From: Sphaerisporangium album
GTDB lineage: Bacteria > Actinomycetota > Actinomycetes > Streptosporangiales > Streptosporangiaceae
Direction: 5' to 3'
Length of the DNA: 64,000 nucleotides
NCBI RefSeq assembly: GCF_003323745.1
Contig: NZ_QOIL01000003.1
Location: forward strand, 1 to 64,000
This document shows positions 48,238 through 57,000 of the stretch, piece by piece. Both the position numbers and the translations under genes were made by a program. The number at the start of each line of letters is the position of its first letter. Within the stretch, counting starts at the first letter, position 1. The notes beneath the pieces were generated by a model. The model saw only the letters and a program-made list of their open reading frames with translations, had not been told where the DNA came from and did no database searches.

Positions 48238-49944
48238 GTGGGGATCGCCTCCCGCCTGCAGGAAGCGTGGTATCGGTTCACAGGCAGAACCGAACTCGCC
48301 GAGGTCAAGCGCGCCTACCGGCTCAGCGTCCAGCACCTGGAAGAGTCCGTCGCCGGGCTCGAGGCCCGGATGTACGAGCCGGGCTGGCAGCTCATGACGG
48401 CCCAGGCCGAGCAGGAATTCACGCGCGAAGGCCTCCGGCAGATCACCTCGGTCAACCGCGTCATGGCCCTGAAGAATCCCCTGATCAAAAGGGGTATCGC
48501 GCTGCGCACCGCGTACGTGTGGGGCCAGGGCCTCCAGGTCACCGCGCGCTCGGCCGGCCAGAAGAGCGGGCCACGGCGCCGCGGCCAGCAGGACGTCAAC
48601 GCCGTCGTCCAGGCATTCATGGATGACGAGGGCAACCGGCGCGCGCTGTTCTCCCAGCAGGCCCACGAGGACCTCGAGCGGGCACTGGGCACCGACGGCA
48701 ACCTGTTCATCGCCGCCTTCACCAACCCGCGCACCGGCCGCGTCCAGGCACGCATCGTCCCCTGGGACGAGATCACCGAGGTCATCACCAACCCCGACGA
48801 CGCCTCCGAGCCCTGGTTCTACCGCCGGTGCTGGACGACCCCCCAGGGCGCCATGCAGGAGGCCTACTACCCGGCCATGGGGTACTGGCCCAAGGTCCGG
48901 CCCCGGGTGATCGGATTCCGGGGGATCGGCGACGGCGCGGTCCTCCCGGTCCGCTGGGACTCCCCGGTCAAGCACATCTCCGTCAACGGCCCCCTGCACT
49001 GGAAGTGGGGGCTCGGCGACGTCTACGCCGCGATCGACTGGGCCAACGCGTACCGGGAATTCCTCACCGACTGGTCCCGCCTGATCAAGGCGCTGTCCCG
49101 GTTCGCCTGGCGGCTCACCAGCAAGGGCTCCAAGCAGGCCGCCGCCAAGACCAAGATGGCGACCGCGCCGACCACCGACCCGCTGACCGGCGAGCCGCGC
49201 TTCGCCGGCGCCACCGCGTTCATGCCACCCGACATGGCGCTCGAGGCGATCCCCAAGTCGGGCGCGACGATCGACGCCGAATCGGGGCGGCCGCTCGCGG
49301 CGATGACCGCCGCGGCGCTGGACGTCCCGGTGACCATGCTGCTCGGCGACCCCGGCACGACCGGCGCACGCGCGGTGGCCGAGACCCTCGACCAGCCCAC
49401 CGAGCTGGCCATGAACATGCGGCGCGAGCTGTGGGCAGACGTCCTGCGGACGATCTTCAACTACGTGATCGACGCCGCCGTCAAGGCTCCCGACGGCCCG
49501 CTCAAGGGCATCGTCAAGCGCGACCCCGACGACCGGGAGATCATCGAGCTCGCCGGGAAGACCGACCGCACGATCGACATCACCTGGCCGTCCCTGGACT
49601 CGATCGATGCCGCGCAACTCGTCAAGGCGATCGTCGAAGCCGACAGCACGCAGTACGTGCCGCCGCTGGTCGTAGTCCGGCTGCTGCTGCAGGCGCTCGG
49701 TGTCCGCGACGTCGACGAGATCCTGGCCACGTTGATGGACGACCAGGGCAACTTCGTCCGCCCGGACGGCGCGGGCGGCGGCGCAGGCCAAGCGGCCATG
49801 GACGCCTTCCGGCAGGGCCGCGATCCCGCGGCCGCGTTCGGCGGCGGCCGCGACAATCCCCCAGACCCGGCCGGCCCGGGCGGCGGGGCGCCCGGTGACG
49901 CCGAGCAGGGCAAGCCGGCGGAGAGAGAACGGGTGGCCGCATGA
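48238..49944 (+). CDS. Phage portal protein
   Basis: This 568-residue protein fits a portal: an N-terminal wing/stem region (NRVMALKNPLIKRGIALRTA, GTDGNLFIAAFTNP), the long central helical part (DWANAYREFLTDWSRLIKAL) and TAAALDVPVTMLLGDPGTT. The C-terminus is Gly/Pro-rich (residues about 515-568). The portal forms the dodecameric DNA channel. GAGGGAGG precedes the GTG at 48238. It lies between terminase and MuF genes as expected. Confidence 0.92.
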   Translation: MGIASRLQEAWYRFTGRTELAEVKRAYRLSVQHLEESVAGLEARMYEPGWQLMTAQAEQEFTREGLRQITSVNRVMALKNPLIKRGIALRTAYVWGQGLQVTARSAGQKSGPRRRGQQDVNAVVQAFMDDEGNRRALFSQQAHEDLERALGTDGNLFIAAFTNPRTGRVQARIVPWDEITEVITNPDDASEPWFYRRCWTTPQGAMQEAYYPAMGYWPKVRPRVIGFRGIGDGAVLPVRWDSPVKHISVNGPLHWKWGLGDVYAAIDWANAYREFLTDWSRLIKALSRFAWRLTSKGSKQAAAKTKMATAPTTDPLTGEPRFAGATAFMPPDMALEAIPKSGATIDAESGRPLAAMTAAALDVPVTMLLGDPGTTGARAVAETLDQPTELAMNMRRELWADVLRTIFNYVIDAAVKAPDGPLKGIVKRDPDDREIIELAGKTDRTIDITWPSLDSIDAAQLVKAIVEADSTQYVPPLVVVRLLLQALGVRDVDEILATLMDDQGNFVRPDGAGGGAGQAAMDAFRQGRDPAAAFGGGRDNPPDPAGPGGGAPGDAEQGKPAERERVAA

Positions 49945-50159
49945 GCCTGCACCTGCTCCCCGCGGGCGAGGTCCTCGCCCACACCACCTCCACCTCCTGC
50001 CCGTGCCGGCCTCGCCAGACGCTGGTGACCCACGACGGCGCGCGCCGCCAGGCCGTGGTGCACGGCCACGTCCCCCCGGGCGGAGGCGGCGATGGCGATC
50101 ACCGAGCGGACCCTGGCCCTGGTCCGGGAGATGCGGGCGAGCCTCGACCGGATCGTTGA
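49941..50159 (+). CDS. Small phage protein between portal and MuF
   Basis: This 72-residue protein (SLHLLPAGEVLAHTTSTSCP-C, then VVHGHV) starts at an ATGA overlap with the portal gene and ends inside the MuF gene. Similar short proteins stand between portal and MuF in actinophages. The C-terminal third is low complexity, so the end may not be meaningful. Confidence 0.6.
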   Translation: MSLHLLPAGEVLAHTTSTSCPCRPRQTLVTHDGARRQAVVHGHVPPGGGGDGDHRADPGPGPGDAGEPRPDR

Positions 50160-51168
50160 CGACCAGACCCGGGCGACCACCAAGGCATGGGTCCGCGCGT
50201 GGGACGAGCTCATCCGCGTGTTCAACGAAGCCGCCGACGAGCTCATCGCCGCGGCGACCGGCGGCCGGTGGCCCTCCCGCCGGCAGGTCGCCCGCTCCCA
50301 GCGCGTCGAGCGCGCGCTGGATCTGGCCGCGCGCAGCCTCGGCGAGCTCGCCCTCAAGGCCTCCAACGACGTCGCCCAGGCCGCCTGGCAGGCCGTGCAC
50401 CTCGCCGTCGAGGCCACCCTGCCGATCCTGCGCTCCCAGATGCCGGCCAGCCCCCGCGCGCAAGCGGGCATCCGGTTCGACCGGATCGACGAGGCCGCCG
50501 TCGAGGCGATCGTGCGCCGGACCACCCAGCAGATCACCGCGCGGCACCGGCCGCTGTCGGCCGACGCCACCGAGGCCATGCGCCGCGAGCTGGTCCGCGG
50601 CGTCGTCGTCGGCGCCAACCCGCGCGAAGCCGCCCGGCGGATGGTCGACCGGTGCCAGGGCGCGTTCGCGGGCGGCCTGACCCGCGCGGTGACCATCGCC
50701 CGCACCGAGATCATCAGCGCACATCGGGAGGGCGCGCGCGCCGCCCAGGACGCCAGCTCCTCGACCCTCGCCGGGTGGGTGTGGACAGCGGAGCTCAAAG
50801 CGCGCACGTGCGCATCATGCTGGGCTCAGCACGGCCGGGTCCACCCGCTGAAGGAGCCGGGTCCGCTGGATCATCAGTCCGGCCGGTGCGCCCGCACGCC
50901 CAAGACGAAGACCTGGCGCGAGCTCGGCATCGATCTGGACGAGCCGGACGATGTGATCCCCGACGCCCGCGTGGTCTTCGCCGCGCTGCCGCGAGCGGAC
51001 CAGTTGAAGATCATGGGCCCTCGTCGGCTGCAACTGCTGGACGCCGGCGAGATCACGTGGGATGACATCTCCGAGCGGCGAGAGAACCCGGAGTGGCGGC
51101 CGTCCTACCATGTCCGCTCGGTTCGCGATCTGGAGCAGCTCGCGGCTGATCGCACCAGTTCGGCATGA
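50092..51168 (+). CDS. MuF-like minor head protein
   Basis: This 358-residue protein is a MuF/SPP1 gp7-type head morphogenesis protein. It has a helical N-terminal part and the conserved block TRAVTIARTEIISAHREGAR, then WVWTAELKARTCASCWAQHG and a DHQSGRC motif. Such proteins enter the prohead with the portal. The C-terminal 45 residues (RRLQLLDAGEITWDDISERR) are matched by a second, isolated copy at 52.5 kb, beyond the HNH gene, so this gene's tail appears to have been replaced. Confidence 0.9.
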   Translation: MAITERTLALVREMRASLDRIVDDQTRATTKAWVRAWDELIRVFNEAADELIAAATGGRWPSRRQVARSQRVERALDLAARSLGELALKASNDVAQAAWQAVHLAVEATLPILRSQMPASPRAQAGIRFDRIDEAAVEAIVRRTTQQITARHRPLSADATEAMRRELVRGVVVGANPREAARRMVDRCQGAFAGGLTRAVTIARTEIISAHREGARAAQDASSSTLAGWVWTAELKARTCASCWAQHGRVHPLKEPGPLDHQSGRCARTPKTKTWRELGIDLDEPDDVIPDARVVFAALPRADQLKIMGPRRLQLLDAGEITWDDISERRENPEWRPSYHVRSVRDLEQLAADRTSSA

Positions 51169-51226
51169 TCTGTGATCGACAAAACACGGGAAACCGGCGA
51201 TCTACCTGGGATAATAGAGGTAAAGG

Positions 51227-51259
51227 GGCCCTCGCGACGGCTGCAACCGTGCGAGGGCC
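51227..51259 (+). promoter_or_regulatory. 13-bp bulged hairpin before the HNH gene
   Basis: GGCCCTCGC (51227) and GCGAGGGCC (51251) form a 9-bp stem, continued after a bulged G by ACGG / CCGT around CTGCAA. It lies between the MuF stop and the ribosome site of the HNH gene (AGGAGG, 51280-51285). It may be a terminator of the head operon or control the nuclease. Confidence 0.5.
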
Positions 51260-51292
51260 GTGGCGAACACCTAATCCTCAGGAGGTGCTCGC

Positions 51293-52453
51293 GTGCGCGA
51301 GCGTACCTGCACGATCGACGGCTGCGTCAAGCCCGTCCTAGCAAAGGGCTGGTGCACGACCCACTACGGCCGGTGGCGCCGCAACGGCGATCCCGTCGTC
51401 TTGAAGCCCCGACACAAGATGGAGTCCTGCTCCATCGACGGCTGCGGCCAGCCTCACACCGCTCGGGGTTACTGCGTCCTGCACTACGGCAGGTGGAGCA
51501 AGTACGGCGATGCCCGTGCTGAACCGCCCACGTCCCTACGCCCCACGATGTGCACCGTCGAAGGCTGCGAACAGCCTGTGAGAGGTCACGGCTGGTGTGG
51601 CCTGCATTACGCCCGCTGGCGGAACACGGGGGATCCGCTCGGATTAAAGCGGAAGCAGGCAGGCCCCTGTCGCGCCGATGGGTGCGAGCGACAGGGTAAC
51701 GGGGGCTACGGCTGGTGCGAGAAGCACTACAGGCGTTTCCAGCGGCACGGCAACGCGATGGTCACGAGCCGTATCGTTGGTGATGACGTGGCTCGGTTCT
51801 GGTCGTACGTGGACAAAACCGGCCCGATCCCCGATACGCGCCCCGAACTCGGCCCCTGCTGGTTATGGACGGGCCTCCTTAACTCCGATGGCTATGCGGT
51901 CATGGGGATGACGTCCGGGACCCGGTACATGGCCCGTTGGGGCTATCAACAGTTCGTGGGGCCGATCCCAGAGGGGCACGAGCCGGACCACCTCTGCCGT
52001 AACCGCGCGTGCGTGAACTTTGAGCGCCATCTCGAACCGGTAACGCACCACGAGAACTGGCGGCGTGGTCAAAGCCCACAGGCGATCAACGCCCGCAAGA
52101 CGCATTGCCCCCAGGGCCATCCGTACGACGAGACGAACACCATGCGGGATGCCAGACGCGGGCGAGCCTGCCGTATCTGCATGGGCGAATCTGGCAGGCG
52201 CCGCGCTGCCTTGAAGAGTCGTGGGATTCCGGCCAATGACCTGACAGACGCTCAGTGGCGCGAGATCCAGGTGGCCTACCGCTTCCGGTGCGCGTACTGC
52301 GGCAGACGTTCCAAGAAGCTGACCAAGGACCATGTGATCGCGCTGTCTAAGGGCGGCCCGCATACGGCCAGCAACGTCGTCCCCGCCTGTGGTCCGTGTA
52401 ACTTCGGGAAACAAGACGGCCCCGCACCGGCCTACCAGCCACTGCTCTTGTAG
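51293..52453 (+). CDS. Homing-type endonuclease with four zinc repeats and two HNH motifs
   Basis: This 386-residue protein begins with four similar Cys/His repeats (C-x4-GC-x-P...GWC-x2-HYxRW, then a GDP turn) at about residues 6-35, 45-74, 82-112 and 120-148. These are likely DNA-binding zinc fingers. An HNH module of phage type follows ([20 protein letters not shown], Asp232-His233). A second HNH motif is at the C-terminus (CAYCGRRSK ... [11 protein letters not shown] and CGPCN, from residue 333). Two HNH motifs in one chain is unusual. The gene is freestanding, with its own strong ribosome site, and interrupts the MuF region. Confidence 0.9.
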   Translation: MRERTCTIDGCVKPVLAKGWCTTHYGRWRRNGDPVVLKPRHKMESCSIDGCGQPHTARGYCVLHYGRWSKYGDARAEPPTSLRPTMCTVEGCEQPVRGHGWCGLHYARWRNTGDPLGLKRKQAGPCRADGCERQGNGGYGWCEKHYRRFQRHGNAMVTSRIVGDDVARFWSYVDKTGPIPDTRPELGPCWLWTGLLNSDGYAVMGMTSGTRYMARWGYQQFVGPIPEGHEPDHLCRNRACVNFERHLEPVTHHENWRRGQSPQAINARKTHCPQGHPYDETNTMRDARRGRACRICMGESGRRRAALKSRGIPANDLTDAQWREIQVAYRFRCAYCGRRSKKLTKDHVIALSKGGPHTASNVVPACGPCNFGKQDGPAPAYQPLLL

Positions 52454-52461
52454 GCACACCG

Positions 52462-52617
52462 AACCATCTCGCGTCTAGCAACTCACCGTCCCCGGCCCGG
52501 CTCCGGATGCTCGAGGACGGCGAGATCGCCTGGGAGGAGCTCTCCACCCGCCGGTCAACCGGCGGGTGGAGAGACTGCTACCACGTCACCCCGCTGGCCG
52601 CGTTGGCCAAGCGCTGA
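52462..52617 (+). pseudogene. Displaced 3' end of a MuF gene
   Basis: The frame ending at TGA 52615-52617 (LRMLEDGEIAWEELSTRR ... CYHVTPLAALAK) aligns with the C-terminus of the MuF protein (LQLLDAGEITWDDISERR ... SYHVRSVRDLEQLA). No start or upstream MuF part belongs to it. It contains a 15-bp perfect hairpin (52540-52554 with 52559-52573) with a TCAA loop. It is probably the original MuF end, cut off when the endonuclease gene arrived with a different end. Confidence 0.75.
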
Positions 52618-52893
52618 TCAGTTGGGCAGGGGAACGGCCACGTACGTGTCCTGCCCCTCCCACCGCAGCCGCAGCTCGCCCGGCATGTCGTTCTGCGCCG
52701 ACGGGACCAGCATGAACGTGATCGAGGCGTTCGTCTCGATCACCGCCTTCTCGGGCAGGCCGCGGGTCGGGATGCCCTCGAAAGGCACGGTGTCCGCTGT
52801 CACCTCCTGCGCGGTGACCGTACCGACGTTTCTCAGGACGTACTGCTGTCCGCGACCACGCGAGATACGCCAAGCGATCTTGCTGGTGTCCAT
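52618..52893 (-). CDS. Minus-strand gene inside the head operon
   Basis: This 91-residue protein (DTSKIAWRISRGRGQQYVLR, VIETNASITFMLVPSAQ, ELRLRWEGQDTYVAVPLP) has a beta-rich pattern and no recognised family. GGAGGTAGG precedes the ATG at 52893. Its opposite orientation to the structural genes suggests independent expression, perhaps during lysogeny. Confidence 0.72.
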   Translation of the reverse strand: MDTSKIAWRISRGRGQQYVLRNVGTVTAQEVTADTVPFEGIPTRGLPEKAVIETNASITFMLVPSAQNDMPGELRLRWEGQDTYVAVPLPN

Positions 52894-53231
52894 GATCCCT
52901 ACCTCCAGGGGTCGATGACGGGTCGTGTTGCGCCCCTTCGCGCGATGTCCGGATCATCGCGGTCGAGGTAGCAACGCGGCGGACTCTATAGATTTCCGCG
53001 CTTAGTGTCCCCGCCCGCCGATCTGACCGGGCCGCCCCGAGCTGAGGGCCTCCGGGGGCGCGCTTGACCTGCTGAAACTGCCCGGGGTGCCCTGCTCGCC
53101 GCCGCCGATGGCGTGCCCCGGCGCTCCGAAGAGCCGAACCGTGACGCTTGCCTGTCTCGGGTCCGCGCGCGTTCGGCTCACCGGGATCCCGCTGGTCCGC
53201 TCCTGAGCTGTCCGCGCCCGGAGGTGACCTC
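52894..53231. other. Intergenic region with no gene
   Basis: These 338 bases hold no supported gene. The locally AT-rich TCTATAGATTT (about 52984-52994) may be the -10 region of the minus-strand gene at 52618-52893. GGAGGTGA at 53220-53227 is the ribosome site of the next gene. Confidence 0.5.
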
Positions 53232-54005
53232 ATGTCCGATCGGCGCCTCTTGGCCGCGGCCGCCAGCGCACACCCACGCCCCGAGTATCCGCTGATCCTG
53301 GAGCACCTTCCCGGCCGCCATGACCAGAAGACCCATGGAAGGTCTGGTCGCGGCAACAGGCCGGAGTCGAAGGGAGACTCCAGCGCGGCGGAGCGCACGG
53401 CTGCGCCACCCCGCCGCGGATCGGCGTCCAGCGGCGGCTCCAAGGCGGGGGCCCGGGCCGCGCGTGCGGCGCCCGTGAAGGACAAGCGGTGGCTCGACGC
53501 CCACTACGGCGAATGGCGCAACAGCCTGTCGCCGACGCAGGACAAGGCGATGCGCTTCTACCAGTCTCCCGGGTTCGCCCTGGTGAACGGACAGCTCAGA
53601 GGTCTGAAGAAGGGCGAGATCAAGGCCGACGTCTCCTTCACCGACGCCGATCTCGAACGGGCACGGAAAGCCTCCACCGCGCTGAAGTCAGCGATCAAGA
53701 AGGCGCCGCCGCTGGTCGAGCCGATGACGGTGTATCGGGGGTTCGGCGCCAACCAGTTCGGCGACCTCGAGCCGGGCCAGGTGCTGTCGGACAAGGGCTT
53801 CGTGAGCACGAGCATCACCCCCGACGTCGGCGCCGTCGGCAAGGCCACCAAGCAGGCGACAGCCGAGATCACGCTGCCCGAGGGGACCAAGGCCGCCGCT
53901 GGGTCCGCGCGGGAGCTGGTGCTGCCGCCCGGCAGCAAGTTCCGCGTCCTCGACGTCTCCGACCGCAGCGGCGTCCCTCATGTCCGGATGGAGCTGATCT
54001 TGTGA
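53232..54005 (+). CDS. ADP-ribosyltransferase-like virion protein
   Basis: This 257-residue protein has an N-terminal LPGRHDQKTHGR motif, seen in phage head proteins, then a C-terminal ADP-ribosyltransferase exoenzyme fold. YRG (Arg169), STS (residues 192-194) and ARELVLPPGSKF give arginine, STS and the catalytic glutamate (Glu228). The first glutamate or glutamine of the usual ExE/QxE pair is Ala226, so transfer to arginine is doubtful. Phages often carry such enzymes next to MuF, probably injected with the DNA. GGAGGTGA precedes ATG 53232. Confidence 0.85.
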   Translation: MSDRRLLAAAASAHPRPEYPLILEHLPGRHDQKTHGRSGRGNRPESKGDSSAAERTAAPPRRGSASSGGSKAGARAARAAPVKDKRWLDAHYGEWRNSLSPTQDKAMRFYQSPGFALVNGQLRGLKKGEIKADVSFTDADLERARKASTALKSAIKKAPPLVEPMTVYRGFGANQFGDLEPGQVLSDKGFVSTSITPDVGAVGKATKQATAEITLPEGTKAAAGSARELVLPPGSKFRVLDVSDRSGVPHVRMELIL

Positions 54006-57000
54006 GTGACAGATTCGTCTGGCAGGCGGACGAACTTCTCCCCGCCGGCGGGGAGAAGGTGAACGAAGCCGGGTCGCAGGCGCTCGGCCGCCAGCTGCTG
54101 ACGGAGGCCACGGCCAGCCTCGGTGAGATCCGGGAGAGCCAGGCCGCCAAGGGCCGGTTCCGGGCCGTGCTCATCCGCGAGGGCTGGGGAAGCTCCGGGT
54201 ACTACAGCGCGGCCCTGCTCAAGCGGGACGGGCCCCGGGTATGGGGCGCCGGCACGCAGATGTTTCTAGATCACCCCTCGCTCACCGAGGCCGAGGACCG
54301 GCCCGAGCGGTCGGTGCGCGACCTGGCCTCGGTCACCGTGACCGACCCCGTGTGGGACGAGCGCCTCAAGGGCCTGGTGGCCGAAGTCCAGGTCTTCCCC
54401 CAGTGGCGTGATTTGCTGAACGAAGAGTTCGCACGCTCGATCGGTCTGTCGATCCGGGCCACGGGCACGGTCGAGTACGGCGAGGCCGAAGGCCGCCAGG
54501 GGCCCCTGGTGACGACCCTGGAAGAGGGCCTCGCGGTCGACTGGGTGACCAAGGCCGGGGCCGGCGGCCGGGTGCTGGAGCTGATCGAGTCGGCGCGCGG
54601 CGCGCTCACCGAGGGCCGCCACTCGGCGCCGAACTGGGATGAGGACAAGCATCCGCGGGCGTCCGACGGGCGGTTCGGGCACACGGCGGGCGACCACTCC
54701 GGTGGAGGCGACTCCGGCGGTGGGCACGCGCGTGGTGGCTCCTCCGGGGGGAGCGCCGGAGGGCATCAGGGGTCCAGAAGCGGGACGAGCAGTTCGGGCT
54801 CCACGGGGGGCCGCTCAAGCGGCGATGGTTCGTCGACCGACAGCAGGACCAGCGACCGCAAGACCGGGACACGCACCTCTGAGATCAAGGCCAAGGGCGG
54901 CCGAGTCAAGGTCGCCTACAACGAAGAGGACGGCAGTGCCACTGTTGACCTTGCAGGGTCTACAGCGCACTTCGATAACGCGGAATTCCGTTCATTCGCC
55001 CAGTCGATTGGGGCGCTCGAATACACCCCGCACGTTCCGAACTCTGACAACAGATTCCCGGTGGGCACCGACCGGCCCATATTGCCGTTCGGCATGGGGG
55101 ATCAGCCTCCGCTGGGCATGGTGACACGGACCAGTAAGACGGGTTTCGAGGTCCGCCTCCGCCCTCGCCCCAGCGCATCTGCCGATGAGTACTCCTCGCA
55201 GCCTCGTTTCTCCCTGGACAGCAAAGAGGCGACGGACATCGCCGCCGCCTTGAGTAAGCCGGAGAAAGACATTGAAGCGGAGAGGAAGCAGGCTGCTGCT
55301 GCCAAGCGGGCTGAGAACATTCGCGCGGGGCGCACCGATCCAGAAGCTGCCAAGCGCCGCGCTACTGGAAAGCAGCCCTCGGTCGGCGACTCCGACGAGC
55401 ACAGCATGCCCCACACGATCGCCTCCCGGGCATTCAAATCTCCCGGAGGGAAAATCACCGTCCACCGCGAGGAGGGCGACGATTACACCCATGTCTCCGC
55501 CGAGGGCGGGCGCTCCGTCGCTTTCACCGCCGATGAGTTACGGGCGCTGAACGTAGCTGTCGGTACCGAGGAAGACGATAGCGAAGGTGGTGTCCTCGTC
55601 GACGAGCGCGGATTCCTCTTCGGCCGCGTCACCCCGGCAGGACGGAATCGCTACAACGTCGAAATTGACGGACAACCGGCGTTCACGCTGAGTGGCGGTG
55701 ATGCTGAGCGTATCGACGACAACGCCCATCTTCTGTCCCAGGCGAGGCGGTTCGACACTACCGCCGGGAAGATCGACCTCTACCCGGTGGGAGACAACAA
55801 AGTCGGCGTCCGGCACTTAGGCAATGACGGCCGTCCTGTCGAGAAGGTCTTCAACGAACGCTCACAGCGCAACATCGCTCACGGGCTGAATGCCCTCAAC
55901 GAGGGCTTCGACGATGAGGATCCTGACCCGAACGCCCCAATGGAGGGTCTCACCCGGACCGTCGCCAAGACGAACAACGGCGACGTCGAGCTTGAGCTCA
56001 AGGGCCCCTGGGGCGAGAAGGACAGCCGCCTGTGGATGCTCCCTACCAAGGGCGATGACTGGGGCCTGGTCATCGACGGACCGCTCATGGACGACTTCGT
56101 GAGGTCTTGGAGTTCTGTGGTCAACGAGGCTCACATGATGCCTCGCCGTGCCGGGCTCGCGTCCCTGCAGGAGGGGGTCTCCGACAAAGCGTGGTCGGAG
56201 TTCTCACAGGCGGACTACACGATCGAGCAGTGGCGCAAGGCGTGCCTGATCGGCCCCGGCGAAGCCTCTGACAGCAAGGGCGACTATTCGCTGCCGGTCC
56301 GGGAGCCGGACGGCACGCTGAACCGGGCGGCCGCCCACGCGGCGGCCGGGCGGATCGGCCAGGTCAAGACCTCCCCGGAGGCTAAGAAGACCGCCGCGAA
56401 GAAGCTGGTCTCCCTGTACAAGGAGCTGGAGGAGGACCCGCCCGAGTCCCTGGCCACCCTGGCCGGCGACGAGAGTGATGGGGACGGCGGGAAGCCGGCG
56501 TTCCTGAAGGCCAAGGAAGCAGCGTCCGGGGCGACCATCGGCGCCTACCTGGAATCCCAGCTGCACCTGGCGTTCACCCAGCTCACCGACGGGATGTACG
56601 GGGATGGCCGTCTCACCCGGGACGAGCGCATCGCCCTGTCGTCCGCGATCGGCGATGCGCTGAAGGCGTTCACCGCTCGGGTGGAGGCCGACGCCCCGCA
56701 GGTGTTCAAGCGCGGCCGGTACGACCCGCCCAGCGACGTCGCCGCCACCGCCATGTCCGAGGCCGACGGCATGACCGCCGGTGACCTCGCCCAGGCCCTC
56801 ACCAAGGCCGTGAAGTCCGCCTACGGCGGCAAGGACATCTGGGTCTGGGTGCGCGACAACACCGACGAGTGGGTCGTGTTCTCCGTCGAGCCCGAGGGCA
56901 GCGATTCCGGGCTGTACCAGCAGACCTACACCGTCGACCCCGCAGCCCACGCAGTCACGCTCACCGGCGACCCGACCGAGGTGACCGCCACGACGACCTA

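Noticed and set aside
48205-50724. 839-residue minus-strand frame opposite portal and MuF genes
   Set aside because: Low-complexity Gly/Asp/Arg composition, no domain, and complete overlap with well-supported structural genes.
51169-52480. Group I intron carrying the HNH gene
   Set aside because: The GGGAAACC and AATCCTCAG strings are suggestive, but the MuF gene upstream already has a full C-terminus and the downstream piece duplicates it, so splicing would not restore a normal protein. Displacement explains the layout better.
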